Shown: positions 32,023 to 40,280 of the stretch, in pieces
Position numbering within the stretch: the first letter of the stretch is position 1
How the letters are laid out: each line of letters starts with the position of its first letter
From: Ruminococcus sp. 210702-SL.1.03
Lineage (GTDB): Bacteria; Bacillota; Clostridia; Oscillospirales; Ruminococcaceae
Assembly: GCF_020559915.1 (NCBI RefSeq)
Contig: NZ_JAJCLZ010000002.1
Location: forward strand, 1-64,000
Length of the DNA: 64,000 nt
Direction: 5' to 3'
The notes under the pieces: model-generated
Databases searched by the model: none
What the model was told of the DNA's origin: nothing
What the model saw: only the letters and a program-made list of their open reading frames with translations
Made by a program: the position numbers and the translations under genes

Positions 32023-33270
32023 TTGCTTATGGATAATTATGATAACTACAACAGCCGCGATTATAACGACGATCGTTACGAGCGCGACTGGCAGGACGGC
32101 TCGGGCGGCGGATATGATTACGATGGGTACGATGATTACGACCGCTACGGAAATTACGAGGGTCATGACGAAGCGCCGCGGTCTGACGAACGTTATGACG
32201 ATGATTATGATAACGATGGCGAAAGGGAATACGACCCCGAGTATGAGGAATATGTACGCGAGCAGATAGCCCGCGCAAAGCTGCGCCGCGAAAAGGCAGA
32301 CCAGCTCGCGCGCGACCGCCTGCATGCTAAGATGGTAATGGCGGCAGCGGGCGTTATAATAATCTCGCTGATAATAATGGTCATCGTGAACGCGAGCGGC
32401 GACAAAGAGCCGCAGGGCACTTACACGGGCGAAAGCTCTTCGCAGCAGGTGCAGGCAGCCCCCGCGGAAGATACCGAAAGCTCGGAAGCCGAGGATAATG
32501 AAAGCTCCTCGCAGAGCGAAAACAGCGACATCTACAAGGGTCAGGCGACGGGTCACCAGCTCGTTACCAAAGACGGCATAACCTACGTTGACGGCATCAT
32601 GATAGTAAACAAGACATTTTCGCTGCCTTCTGACTACGACCCCGGTCTGAACAGCGAAGTATCGGAAGCTTTCAACAGCATGGCGGCGCAGGCTTGGAGC
32701 GACGGCATAACGCTTTGGATATGCTCAGGCTATCGCAGTTACGACGAGCAGGTGACGCTTTTTGAGCAGTACGCCTCGCAGCGCGGACTTGACGAAGCGG
32801 ACGCGGTATCGGCGCGCCCCGGCCATTCCGAGCACCAGACGGGACTTTGCATCGACGTAAACACCACCGATTTCAGCTTTGAGGGCACGGCGGAGGCGAA
32901 CTGGCTGGAACAGCACTGCGCCGAGTACGGCTTTATCATACGCTTCCCGAAGGGCAAGGAAAAGATAACGGGCTACGATTACGAGCCTTGGCATATCCGC
33001 TACGTCGGCATTGAGGCGGCGCAGCAGATGAAGGCAAGTGGAAAGTGCTTAGAGGAATACCTGAACGTTACTTCCGACTACGCCGATTCCCCCGGTAACG
33101 AGGACTTTCTGAAAAAGTACGCTCAGTATGCCGACATCACCCCCGCGGACTCCTCCGCCGCCGACTATAACACCGGCAGCACGGACAACGCCGCTGATTA
33201 CAATTACAACGACAATACCGACGCTTATTACAGCGATGATTACGGCTACGGCGATGGGTATGGGTATTGA
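32023..33270 (+). CDS. membrane-anchored D-alanyl-D-alanine carboxypeptidase, VanY family (M15B)
   Basis: 415 residues. A long Asp/Tyr/Arg-rich cytoplasmic N-terminus (~1-100), one membrane helix (~104-122), a Ser/Glu linker, then the VanY domain (~170-340) with SGYRSYDEQ, zinc ligands in ARPGHSEHQTGLCIDV and the C-terminal His in PWHIRYVG. It trims the terminal D-Ala of peptidoglycan stem peptides outside the cell. The tail is again Asp/Tyr/Gly-rich (YGYGDGYGY), so both ends carry low-complexity DY repeats, an unusual feature. TTG 32023 is 6 bases after AAAGGA; ATG 32029 is possible. Confidence 0.88.
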   Translation: MLMDNYDNYNSRDYNDDRYERDWQDGSGGGYDYDGYDDYDRYGNYEGHDEAPRSDERYDDDYDNDGEREYDPEYEEYVREQIARAKLRREKADQLARDRLHAKMVMAAAGVIIISLIIMVIVNASGDKEPQGTYTGESSSQQVQAAPAEDTESSEAEDNESSSQSENSDIYKGQATGHQLVTKDGITYVDGIMIVNKTFSLPSDYDPGLNSEVSEAFNSMAAQAWSDGITLWICSGYRSYDEQVTLFEQYASQRGLDEADAVSARPGHSEHQTGLCIDVNTTDFSFEGTAEANWLEQHCAEYGFIIRFPKGKEKITGYDYEPWHIRYVGIEAAQQMKASGKCLEEYLNVTSDYADSPGNEDFLKKYAQYADITPADSSAADYNTGSTDNAADYNYNDNTDAYYSDDYGYGDGYGY

Positions 33271-33421
33271 CAGCGCGGAAGGTCTTGAAAAGATCTTCGC
33301 ATGGGATCCCGATTTTACAAAGGTCACAGCTCAGGAAAGGGCTGACATGGAAAGCGCTGATAAAGACCTCGAAAACGGCGAATATGTTTCTCACGAAGAT
33401 GTGTGGAAGGATATAGACTGA
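33254..33421 (+). CDS. 55-residue acidic protein overlapping the VanY 3' end
   Basis: Starts at ATG 33254 (or 33260) in a different frame within the last codons of the VanY-like gene and continues 150 bases past its stop, so most of it does not overlap. The sequence (IDSAEGLEKIFAWDPDF..., ending NGEYVSHEDVWKDID) is well formed and resembles the C-terminal part of RelB/antitoxin-like proteins, but no toxin gene follows. There is no good SD; translation may be coupled to the upstream gene. Low certainty of function. Confidence 0.5.
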   Translation: MGMGIDSAEGLEKIFAWDPDFTKVTAQERADMESADKDLENGEYVSHEDVWKDID

Positions 33422-33490
33422 TATTGCTGACAGCAGTTGTTAATAAATTGTGAAATCGACAAAAAGGCGGGAGAGTGCGGGATAAAGCAC

Positions 33491-33519
33491 TTGACAGCGG
33501 CGCTTTTTTGTGTTATCCT
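33491..33519 (+). promoter_or_regulatory. promoter of purA
   Basis: TTGACA, 17 bases, TATCCT; a weaker -10, but the -35 is perfect. Confidence 0.55.
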
Positions 33520-33590
33520 TATAAAGTGTGGCGGTATGCTTTGTATCGCCTGTATCCGCTGACAAATTCGGAAAGGAATGGTACATTAAA

Positions 33591-34877
33591 ATGGTAAGAG
33601 CAATTGTGGGCGCTAACTGGGGCGACGAAGGCAAGGGCAAGATCACCGATATGATGGCTCAGGAATCTGACGTCGTGATCCGTTTTCAGGGCGGCGCTAA
33701 CGCAGGTCATACCATAGTGAATAATTATGGTAAATTCGCGCTTCATACACTGCCTTCTGGCGTTTTCTCTGAGCGCACTACCAATATTATAGGAAACGGC
33801 GTAGCGCTGAATATACCCGTGCTTTTTAACGAGCTGAATAAGGTGATAGAGCAGGGAGTTCCCGCGCCTAAGCTGCTTATTTCTGACAGAGCGCAGATAG
33901 TAATGCCGTATCATGTGCTTTTCGACCAGTATGAGGAAGAGCGCCTCGGCAAGGCAAGCTTCGGCTCTACTAAGAGCGGTATAGCGCCTTTTTACTCTGA
34001 TAAATACGCAAAGATAGGTTTTCAGGTGCAGGAGCTTTTCGATGAGGAGTACCTTAAAGAAAAGATCAGCCGCGTTTGCACGCAGAAAAACGTACTGCTG
34101 AAATACCTTTACAATAAGCCAGAGATAGACGAAGAAGAGCTTTTCAATACCCTGATGGAGTACAGAAAGATGGTAGAGCCTTACGTTGCCGACGTTTCGC
34201 TTTATCTGCATAACGCTATCAAAGAGGGCAAGGAGATACTGCTCGAAGGTCAGCTCGGCTCGCTGAAGGACTCTGACCACGGTATTTACCCGATGGTTAC
34301 TTCTTCCTCCACGCTGGCGGCTTACGGCGCTATCGGCGCGGGCATTCCTCCTTATGAGATAAAGAAGATAGTTACCGTTTGCAAGGCTTACTCTTCCGCA
34401 GTAGGCGCAGGCGCTTTTGTTTCCGAGATATTCGGCGAAGAGGCTGACGAGCTGAGAAGACGCGGCGGCGACGGCGGCGAGTATGGCGCTACTACCGGCA
34501 GACCCAGAAGAATGGGCTGGTTTGACTGCGTAGCTTCTAAGTACGGCTGCAGAATGCAGGGCGCTACCGACGTAGCTTTCACCGTGCTCGACGTGCTCGG
34601 CTACCTCGATAAGATACCTGTGTGCGTAGGCTATGAGCTTGACGGCAAGGTCATCACCGATTTCCCGACCACAAGAGAGCTGGAAAAATGCAAGCCCGTA
34701 TTAGAGACCCTCGACGGCTGGAAGTGCGATATTCGCGGTATCCGCAGCTACGATGAGCTTCCCGAAAACTGCAAGAAGTACATAGACTTCGTAGAGAGCC
34801 ACATCGGTTACCCCATCACAATGGTATCCAACGGCCCGAGAAGAGAGGATATTATTTACAGAGAGCCTAAAATATAA
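33591..34877 (+). CDS. purA: adenylosuccinate synthetase
   Basis: Joins IMP and aspartate using GTP to give adenylosuccinate in AMP synthesis; cytoplasmic. 428 residues, normal length. GANWGDEGKGK (7-17) is the GTP/Mg loop with catalytic Asp, GGANAGHT holds the catalytic His, and GRPRRMGWFD is the Asp-binding/RRxGW segment. ATG 33591 has GGAAAGGA about 9 bases upstream; an open frame further upstream is not supported. Single-gene unit between its own promoter and the large terminator at 34939. Confidence 0.97.
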   Translation: MVRAIVGANWGDEGKGKITDMMAQESDVVIRFQGGANAGHTIVNNYGKFALHTLPSGVFSERTTNIIGNGVALNIPVLFNELNKVIEQGVPAPKLLISDRAQIVMPYHVLFDQYEEERLGKASFGSTKSGIAPFYSDKYAKIGFQVQELFDEEYLKEKISRVCTQKNVLLKYLYNKPEIDEEELFNTLMEYRKMVEPYVADVSLYLHNAIKEGKEILLEGQLGSLKDSDHGIYPMVTSSSTLAAYGAIGAGIPPYEIKKIVTVCKAYSSAVGAGAFVSEIFGEEADELRRRGGDGGEYGATTGRPRRMGWFDCVASKYGCRMQGATDVAFTVLDVLGYLDKIPVCVGYELDGKVITDFPTTRELEKCKPVLETLDGWKCDIRGIRSYDELPENCKKYIDFVESHIGYPITMVSNGPRREDIIYREPKI

Positions 34878-34938
34878 GCGGCTGAGCTGTATTGATTTTT
34901 GAATTTACTGTTTGCTAAGTTGTAATATATTAAGTTTT

Positions 34939-35004
34939 CAGCGGGCTGCGGCATCGTCAGGGGGATAACGCCCCCGCTTTGCGGCAGTCCGCTGTCTTTT
35001 TTTG
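34939..35004 (+). terminator. large nested terminator after purA
   Basis: CAGCGGGCTGC / GCAGTCCGCTG outer stem with an inner GGGGG-ATAAC-GCCCCC-type hairpin, followed by seven T residues. A possible promoter TTGAAT-N18-TAATAT (34899-34928) would start a transcript just before it, so it could also act as an attenuator for the AraC gene. Confidence 0.75.
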
Positions 35005-35018
35005 GGGAGGAAGCGCCA

Positions 35019-35849
35019 ATGCAAAAACAGATTTTTCCTGTTATAAGTATAGAAAAAGAGCTGCCTTTTTACGTCATCGGCGTCGGCATAGAGTGCTGGC
35101 AGTTCCCGATAGAGCGGCCGTCAGGCTACCAGTACCCGCAGATATTCGTTTCGCGCAAGGGCGAGGGCATACTTACCGTAAACGGCAAAAAGCTGCGATT
35201 GCCTGAGAACACCGCTTTTTACATACCCGCGGGGATGCCGCATTCATACCGAGCGGCGGAGAAGGACTGGTACGTCGACTGGATGTGCTTTTCGGGGTAT
35301 GAGGCGCTCGCGCTCATCAAAAAGTGGGGGCTGACAAGCTTCGCAAAGCTGGGAAATCCGCTCGTCGACACTATGCACGATATAATGCAAAAAGCGTACT
35401 ACGAGCTGAAGGGCGACAAGATATACGGTTCGAGCGCGGCTTCGGGACTGCTGTATATGCTCATGCTGGAGCTGCGGCAGGGCATTGACAGCCGCTTTTC
35501 GCAGTCGCTCGCGGCGACGCATACTGACAGCTATTCCGAGGTGCTGCGGTACATCGAAGACCACTATTCTGAGCAGATACGCCTTTCCGACCTTGCCGAG
35601 CTGGCGGGAATTACCGAGCAGCACCTTTGCAGGCTCTTTAAGACAAATCTGGAAATGCGCCCCATGGAGTTCATCACCCGCGTGCGCATAATGCACGCAA
35701 AAGAGCTGCTGATGTTCAGCGAAAAGCCCATCTCCGAGATCTCGGCGGAGTCGGGCTTTCAGGACAGCTCGTACTTTTCGGTGGTTTTCAAAAAGTACGA
35801 GGGCATGAGTCCTGCGGAGTTCCGTCGCACGTTTGCGGGCGCGATGTAG
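35019..35849 (+). CDS. AraC family transcriptional regulator
   Basis: 276 residues. N-terminal cupin-type sensing domain (~1-150: GEGILTVNGKKLRLPENTAF, IPAGMPHSY) and a C-terminal pair of helix-turn-helix motifs (~175-272: LSDLAELAGITEQHLCRLF and ISEISAESGFQDSSYFSVVF), ending in the usual MSPAEFRR. Likely controls carbohydrate use, but no sugar operon is adjacent; the target is unknown. ATG 35019 has GGGGAGG 9 bases upstream. Transcribed alone, with a terminator at 35882. Confidence 0.9.
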   Translation: MQKQIFPVISIEKELPFYVIGVGIECWQFPIERPSGYQYPQIFVSRKGEGILTVNGKKLRLPENTAFYIPAGMPHSYRAAEKDWYVDWMCFSGYEALALIKKWGLTSFAKLGNPLVDTMHDIMQKAYYELKGDKIYGSSAASGLLYMLMLELRQGIDSRFSQSLAATHTDSYSEVLRYIEDHYSEQIRLSDLAELAGITEQHLCRLFKTNLEMRPMEFITRVRIMHAKELLMFSEKPISEISAESGFQDSSYFSVVFKKYEGMSPAEFRRTFAGAM

Positions 35850-35881
35850 ATACAGAAGTGAACGTTTTTACAGTAACTTTC

Positions 35882-35913
35882 AGCGGAGCTGTATTTTGCA
35901 GCTCCGCTTTTTC
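35882..35913 (+). terminator. terminator of the AraC gene
   Basis: Perfect 10-bp stem AGCGGAGCTG / CAGCTCCGCT followed by TTTTTC. Confidence 0.85.
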
Positions 35914-36057
35914 GTGGATTTTCGCTGCGCAGCCATACGTTTACACACTTGGCATTTGAAATATGAACATGGCGAGAAAACGCTGCTGCGAACGGATTTT
36001 GTGCATATCTCATATATCAGCGGCTTATCACTATGCGTTATTTGTCTATGTTCCGCA

Positions 36058-36086
36058 TTGACAGGAAGAGGATAATGGTGTATAAT
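36058..36086 (+). promoter_or_regulatory. consensus sigma-A promoter with no gene behind it
   Basis: TTGACA, 17 bases, TATAAT, a perfect match. The only downstream features before the next terminator are a weak 19-codon frame and complementary segments, so it probably drives an untranslated RNA. Confidence 0.8.
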
Positions 36087-36092
36087 AAAATA

Positions 36093-36325
36093 GTGATAGG
36101 AAATATGAACATAGAAAATCGCAGCACTATAAATTTCATCTCAGTCGATGTACGAAAATTTTAGCGCCGAAACGAAAAGGCTATCACAATAGAAAAGTAC
36201 AAAAGAAAGTTAAAGGCAGCAGCTGTGTGGTGCTGTCTATATAAAGTTTAGCCTTCTACACAAGTTGTATCATAAATTTCCCGCATTTGCAAAAGCGGAG
36301 GACAGCCGAAGTCCTCCGTTTTTGC
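36093..36325 (+). ncRNA. candidate structured noncoding RNA
   Basis: A ~230-base transcript is bounded by the consensus promoter at 36058-36086 and a terminator (CGGAGGAC / GTCCTCCG, 36296-36318, then TTTTTGCTTTTT). Its predicted 5' end GTGATAG (36093-36099) pairs perfectly with CTATCAC (36181-36187). AAGGCTA (36175-36181) can instead pair with TAGCCTT (36249-36255), overlapping the first helix by one base, and GGCAGCA/TGCTGTC forms a local hairpin between. A 19-codon frame (ATG 36105) has only a badly spaced AGGA. I do not recognise a known family. Confidence 0.55.
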
Positions 36326-36344
36326 TTTTTATTTGCCCTTTTGC

Positions 36345-36388
36345 GGGGCTTGACCCAGTTTTGCACGGGGCTTGACCCAAATTTGCAC
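36345..36388. repeat. two tandem 22-base repeats
   Basis: GGGGCTTGACCCA-GT-TTTGCAC (36345-36366) is followed immediately by GGGGCTTGACCCA-AA-TTTGCAC (36367-36388), 20 of 22 identical. It may be a leftover transposon end with multiple terminal repeats (IS21-like elements have such ends) or a regulator site; no transposase remains. Confidence 0.65.
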
Positions 36389-36459
36389 AAAGAAAAACCG
36401 CCGCAGATATACCGCGGCGGCTTCACGTTTAATTATAGAAAGGACGTGTTATGTACGAA

Positions 36460-37677
36460 TTAGAAATCAACTTCGGTATCGTAGTAGCAAGCCTTCAGCA
36501 GCTTTTCCATCTCTTCCTGAGTAGGAATTCTGGGGTTAGAGCCGGTGCAAGCGTCTGCGATAGCGTTCTTAGCGATCTCGGGCAGTCTTTCGAGGAATAC
36601 GTTCTCGGGAACGAAGCCCTGCTCGGTAGGATAGCTGTCGGGACCGTAGTTCTTGATGCAGTGAGGAATGTTCAGCTTGTCATTCATGCCGCGAACGTAC
36701 TCGATGAGCAGCTTGACTTTTTCGTCGTCGTTAGCTCCGCCGAGGTGCATATAGTCAGCGATAACGCCGTATCTCTTCTTAGCGGTCTCGTCCTTAGCGT
36801 TGAACTCGATTACCTTAGGCAGGTACATAGCGTTTGCAGCGCCGTGGATGATGTGTGCGCCGTAGTCTGCGAAAGCAGCGCCGGTCTTGTGAGCCATAGA
36901 GTGAACTATACCCAGCAGAGCGTTAGAGAACGCCATACCGGCAAGACACTGCGCGTCATGCATTCTGTCTCTTGCTTCCATATTGCCGTTGTAGGAATCT
37001 ACAAGGTCGTGCTGTATCATTTCGATAGCGTGGATAGCGAGAGGATCGCTGTATGCGCTGTTTGCGGTAGATACATAAGCCTCAACTGCGTGGGTAAGAG
37101 CGTCCATACCGGTGTGAGCGGTAAGCTTCTGGGGCATGGTCTCAGCCAGCTCGGGGTCTACGATAGCAACGTCAGGGGTGATCTCAAAGTCAGCGATAGG
37201 ATATTTGATACCGTTGTCATAATCGGTAATGATCGAGAATGCGGTGACCTCGGTAGCCGTACCGGAAGTAGAGGATACTGCGCAGAAGTGAGCTTTCTTT
37301 CTCAGCTCAGGGATACCGAATACCTTGCACATATCCTCGAACGTACATTCAGGATACTCGTACTTGATCCACATAGCCTTAGCTGCGTCGATAGGCGAGC
37401 CGCCGCCCATTGCAACTATCCAGTCAGGGCCGATCTCCTGCATCTTAGCAGCGCCGTTCATAACGGTAGTAACGGAGGGGTCGGACTCTACGCCTTCGAT
37501 AAGGTGTACTTCCATTCCTGCTTCTTTCAGATAATCCTCAGCCTTCTGAAGAAAACCGTTTCTCTTCATCGAGCCGCCGCCTACTACGATAACGGCCTTC
37601 TTACCTTTCAGAGTTTTAAGGTTCTCAAGTGCTCCCTTTCCGTGGTACAGATCGCGGGGTAAAGTAAATCTAGCCAT
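36460..37677 (-). CDS. iron-containing alcohol dehydrogenase
   Basis: 405 residues. NAD(P)-dependent oxidoreductase of the Fe-ADH family, interconverting aldehydes and alcohols in fermentation. The N-terminal nucleotide domain has GGGS segments (VIVVGGGSMK, MGGGSPIDAAKA), and the helical metal domain carries HTGMDALTHAVEAY and the His ligands in GIVHSMAHKTGAAF and GAAN-region. The nearest relatives are butanol/ethanol dehydrogenases; the substrate is unassigned. ATG 37677 has GGAGG 8 bases upstream; the frame is open further but without an SD. Likely strongly expressed. The 16-base inverted repeat at 37719-37734 in the promoter region may be a redox or carbon operator. Confidence 0.93.
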   Translation of the reverse strand: MARFTLPRDLYHGKGALENLKTLKGKKAVIVVGGGSMKRNGFLQKAEDYLKEAGMEVHLIEGVESDPSVTTVMNGAAKMQEIGPDWIVAMGGGSPIDAAKAMWIKYEYPECTFEDMCKVFGIPELRKKAHFCAVSSTSGTATEVTAFSIITDYDNGIKYPIADFEITPDVAIVDPELAETMPQKLTAHTGMDALTHAVEAYVSTANSAYSDPLAIHAIEMIQHDLVDSYNGNMEARDRMHDAQCLAGMAFSNALLGIVHSMAHKTGAAFADYGAHIIHGAANAMYLPKVIEFNAKDETAKKRYGVIADYMHLGGANDDEKVKLLIEYVRGMNDKLNIPHCIKNYGPDSYPTEQGFVPENVFLERLPEIAKNAIADACTGSNPRIPTQEEMEKLLKACYYDTEVDF

Positions 37678-37718
37678 TGTAAATACCTCCAAAAAATTTG
37701 TTTATAATAGAATGATGA

Positions 37719-37734
37719 TTGTGTACTTTCACAA
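37719..37734 (-). promoter_or_regulatory. inverted repeat in the alcohol dehydrogenase promoter region
   Basis: TTGTG-TACTTT-CACAA. The arms match the Rex half-site TTGTG/CACAA but the gap is 6 rather than 8 bases, and the centre lacks the CG of a cre site. It is a candidate operator of unknown regulator. Confidence 0.45.
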
Positions 37735-37946
37735 CCTTTTCTTACAAATCCATTATAACTCATTTTGTCGAAAATGTAAAGCGATTTTAAAGAAATTTTA
37801 CAAAAAACACAAATTTCCTTGAATATAATTGTACAATATTGCTGAATTTACATGAGCCACATATAAAAGCATATGCAAAAATCGCGTAAAAATGCCCGCA
37901 AACCGTAGTTCTGCGGGCAATAATTTGTCAATAGATTTATCAAAAT

Positions 37947-38702
37947 TTATTTATTTTCTGAGAGCCGCTTAAGAAGCTGTTTTCGGCAGGCTTCTTCAAG
38001 CTTATCGTTCAGCGGCGCAAGCTCGGCGCTCTCGCCTTTTCGCTTCATGCAGTAGCTGATTATGTGGTCGGCGAGCCTGGGATTTTTCGAGAGCAGCGGG
38101 CCGTGGAGGTAGGTCGCGATGACGTTTTCCTCAACGTAGCCCTCAAATTCGCCGCCGCGCACGTTGCCGTTGCCGTGCAGCACCTTGCCGAAAGGCGTTG
38201 CTACGTTCGCCGTCTGTCCGCCGTGGTTCTCAAAGCCGATGACCTTGTAATCTCCGCCGCAGATCTGCGTGTCTATCACGATATTGCCGATGCACCTGTC
38301 GCGCTTGTTTCGCGAAGCCTGCGTGTAGTAGGAAAAAAGCCCCAGTCCCGGTATCTTCTCGCCGTTGGAGTCTTTGTAATACTGCCCCATTAGCTGGTAG
38401 CCGCCGCAGATCATCAGCATGAAAACGCCGTTTTTGTGCGCCGCCGCGATCTTGTCTTTGCAGGAGAGCAGGTCTTGCGCGAGAAGCTGCTGCTCGTAGT
38501 CAGCGCCGCCGCCGAGGTAGATAATATCCTGCTGGGAAAAATCGGCGATATCGGGAGTATCAAGATAATGCGGCGTTACGATAAGCTCTATCCCGCGCAT
38601 TTTGCAGCGGTATTTCAGCACCTCTACATTGCCGCCGTCACCGTAAAGGTCGAGCACGTTCGGGTACATATGCAATAATTTTAAACTCTTCTGCCCGCTC
38701 AT
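37947..38702 (-). CDS. gatD: lipid II isoglutaminyl synthase, glutaminase subunit GatD
   Basis: 251 residues, CobB/CobQ-type class I glutamine amidotransferase. Nucleophile Cys99 in LMICGGYQLM and His200 in ATYLHGPLL; GFENHGGQT is a conserved substrate-side segment. It supplies ammonia to MurT to amidate D-Glu of the lipid II stem peptide at the inner membrane face. It starts one base after the murT stop (TAA-A-ATG), so the two form one operon and one complex, as in Staphylococcus and Streptococcus. Confidence 0.95.
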   Translation of the reverse strand: MSGQKSLKLLHMYPNVLDLYGDGGNVEVLKYRCKMRGIELIVTPHYLDTPDIADFSQQDIIYLGGGADYEQQLLAQDLLSCKDKIAAAHKNGVFMLMICGGYQLMGQYYKDSNGEKIPGLGLFSYYTQASRNKRDRCIGNIVIDTQICGGDYKVIGFENHGGQTANVATPFGKVLHGNGNVRGGEFEGYVEENVIATYLHGPLLSKNPRLADHIISYCMKRKGESAELAPLNDKLEEACRKQLLKRLSENK

Positions 38703-38703
38703 T

Positions 38704-40050
38704 TTACTTGCCCTCCTTCTCGGAAATGTAAGCCCTCAGCGCCGCGCGGGTGGGCTGTACTGCTGTATAATTCGCGACCGCGTACTTGTTGCCCGCGGTC
38801 GAAAACAGCGAGGCAACTGCCTTATCCAGCTCGGGGTATACAAAGATTTTATCCGGATCGTAGCCCGAGCATTTTATTCTTATCGCGATGTCGTAAGCGC
38901 GCGTGCCCGAGGTTATAACGCGGGTAACGCCCTTGAAGATCGAGAAATTTATGTCCCATATCCACGAAACATCGCAGCCGTCGGCGATGTTGTCGTTCAG
39001 CACGAAAAGCAGCTCTTTTTCGCCCTTGTCTTGGTTCAGCAGGCGCAGCGTCATGTTAGCGCCAACGGGGTTTTTCGCGAGGTTGAGCAGCAGAGTAGAG
39101 CCGCCGCACTCAAATTTTTCCAATCTGCCGTTGTTGACCTCAAAATTCTCGAAAACGTCGTGGATGATCTTGTGGTCGATATTGTAAAGCTTGGCAGCTG
39201 TGTACACCGCCGCCAGATTGTACATATGGTAGATGCCCGAATGTTTGGTGTGGTAGCGCTCGCCCTCAAATGTGAAGCTGGAATTATCGAGGTCGAGGTC
39301 GCGCATCTGCACGTCGGGGGTGATGTTGCCGAAGCCGCATTTCGGGCAGTGGAATTTGCCGATGTGCGAATACTGGTAATAATCGTAAACCAGCGCCTCG
39401 CCGCACCGCGGGCAAAAACGTCCCTCGCCCGCCTCGTAAAGTTCAGCGGTCGCGCCCTCATACTTTTCTACATTATAATAGTAAACATTCTTGTTTTTGG
39501 GATTTGCCAGACCTAAGCGCGCAACGTTTGGGTCGTCGGCGTTGAGCACCAAATTGCCGTCGTAAGTTTCCAAAAATTTCTTCACCTTTAATATAAGCGT
39601 TTCCACCTCGCCGTTTCTGTCGAGCTGGTCGCGGAAAAAGTTGAGGATAACCAGCGTTTCCAGTTTCAAATGTTTATATATTACGGGAACGTGCGACTCG
39701 TCAGTTTCCAGTACAAGGTAATCTGCGTGCACTTTGCCGCTCATATCGCAGTGCTGCAGCAGCAGCGAGCATATGCCCGTATCGAGATTGTTGCCCTGCA
39801 TATTTGTGATTATCTTCTTGTCGCCCGGCAGGGAAGAGAATATCCTGTTGAGGAAATTCGTGGTCGAGGTCTTGCCGTTAGTGCCTGTAACTGCTATGAT
39901 AGGGCAGTCGGCGGAAAAGTGGCGCAGGCAGTTTCTGTCCAGCGTCCAGAGCACCAGCCCGGGGAAGTTGCCCGCGTCGCGCCCTGCGAGCTGAAGCGCT
40001 TTTACCATTGCTTTTCCAAACGCTATGGTGAGAAATTTCGGTAATCTCAT
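38704..40050 (-). CDS. murT: lipid II isoglutaminyl synthase, Mur ligase-like subunit MurT
   Basis: 448 residues. Mur ligase fold with P-loop GTNGKTST (56-63), a four-Cys zinc ribbon insert (CPRCG...CPKCG, ~210-240) that is the hallmark of MurT, and a C-terminal DUF1727-type domain (LLFVLNDNIADGCDVSWIWD). It activates the alpha-carboxyl of D-Glu with ATP and uses ammonia from GatD. The promoter is at 40116-40144, divergent from the MraY-like gene; the shared intergenic region is 230 bases. Confidence 0.95.
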   Translation of the reverse strand: MRLPKFLTIAFGKAMVKALQLAGRDAGNFPGLVLWTLDRNCLRHFSADCPIIAVTGTNGKTSTTNFLNRIFSSLPGDKKIITNMQGNNLDTGICSLLLQHCDMSGKVHADYLVLETDESHVPVIYKHLKLETLVILNFFRDQLDRNGEVETLILKVKKFLETYDGNLVLNADDPNVARLGLANPKNKNVYYYNVEKYEGATAELYEAGEGRFCPRCGEALVYDYYQYSHIGKFHCPKCGFGNITPDVQMRDLDLDNSSFTFEGERYHTKHSGIYHMYNLAAVYTAAKLYNIDHKIIHDVFENFEVNNGRLEKFECGGSTLLLNLAKNPVGANMTLRLLNQDKGEKELLFVLNDNIADGCDVSWIWDINFSIFKGVTRVITSGTRAYDIAIRIKCSGYDPDKIFVYPELDKAVASLFSTAGNKYAVANYTAVQPTRAALRAYISEKEGK

Positions 40051-40115
40051 TCTTGTCGCTCTCCAATTTCATATTCTTTCATATTGACTTTTAACAAGCC
40101 TTAATCATACTTTAA

Positions 40116-40144
40116 ATTATAACATATTTCGCTTGCAAAATCAA
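40116..40144 (-). promoter_or_regulatory. promoter of murT-gatD
   Basis: Minus strand TTGATT, 17 bases, TATAAT. Confidence 0.7.
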
Positions 40145-40236
40145 TAGGCGCGGGGGGATATGTGCGCAAATTTAAGAAAAAATCTGCGTGATAAATTTGT
40201 GGAGAAAATTTTGTGCAAATTGACACCGCTGTAAGT

Positions 40237-40265
40237 TTGCATTTTTGTCTGAAATGTAGTATAAT
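40237..40265 (+). promoter_or_regulatory. promoter of the MraY-like gene
   Basis: TTGCAT, 17 bases, TATAAT; transcription would begin near 40272, close to the GTG at 40281. Confidence 0.65.
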
Positions 40266-40280
40266 ATATAATGGATAGGC

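Noticed and set aside
34899..35004. Transcription attenuator controlling the AraC gene
   Set aside because: The hairpin is equally explained as the purA terminator; the upstream promoter is weak and no antiterminator is visible.
35833..36075. 80-codon frame after the AraC gene
   Set aside because: It overlaps the AraC terminator hairpin and the following promoter, with no SD or recognisable content.
36093..36325. 6S RNA as identity of the candidate ncRNA
   Set aside because: The long-range helices do not form the single long rod with central bubble expected of 6S RNA.
37719..37734. Catabolite (cre) site before the alcohol dehydrogenase
   Set aside because: The central CG required in cre is absent; kept only as an unassigned inverted repeat.
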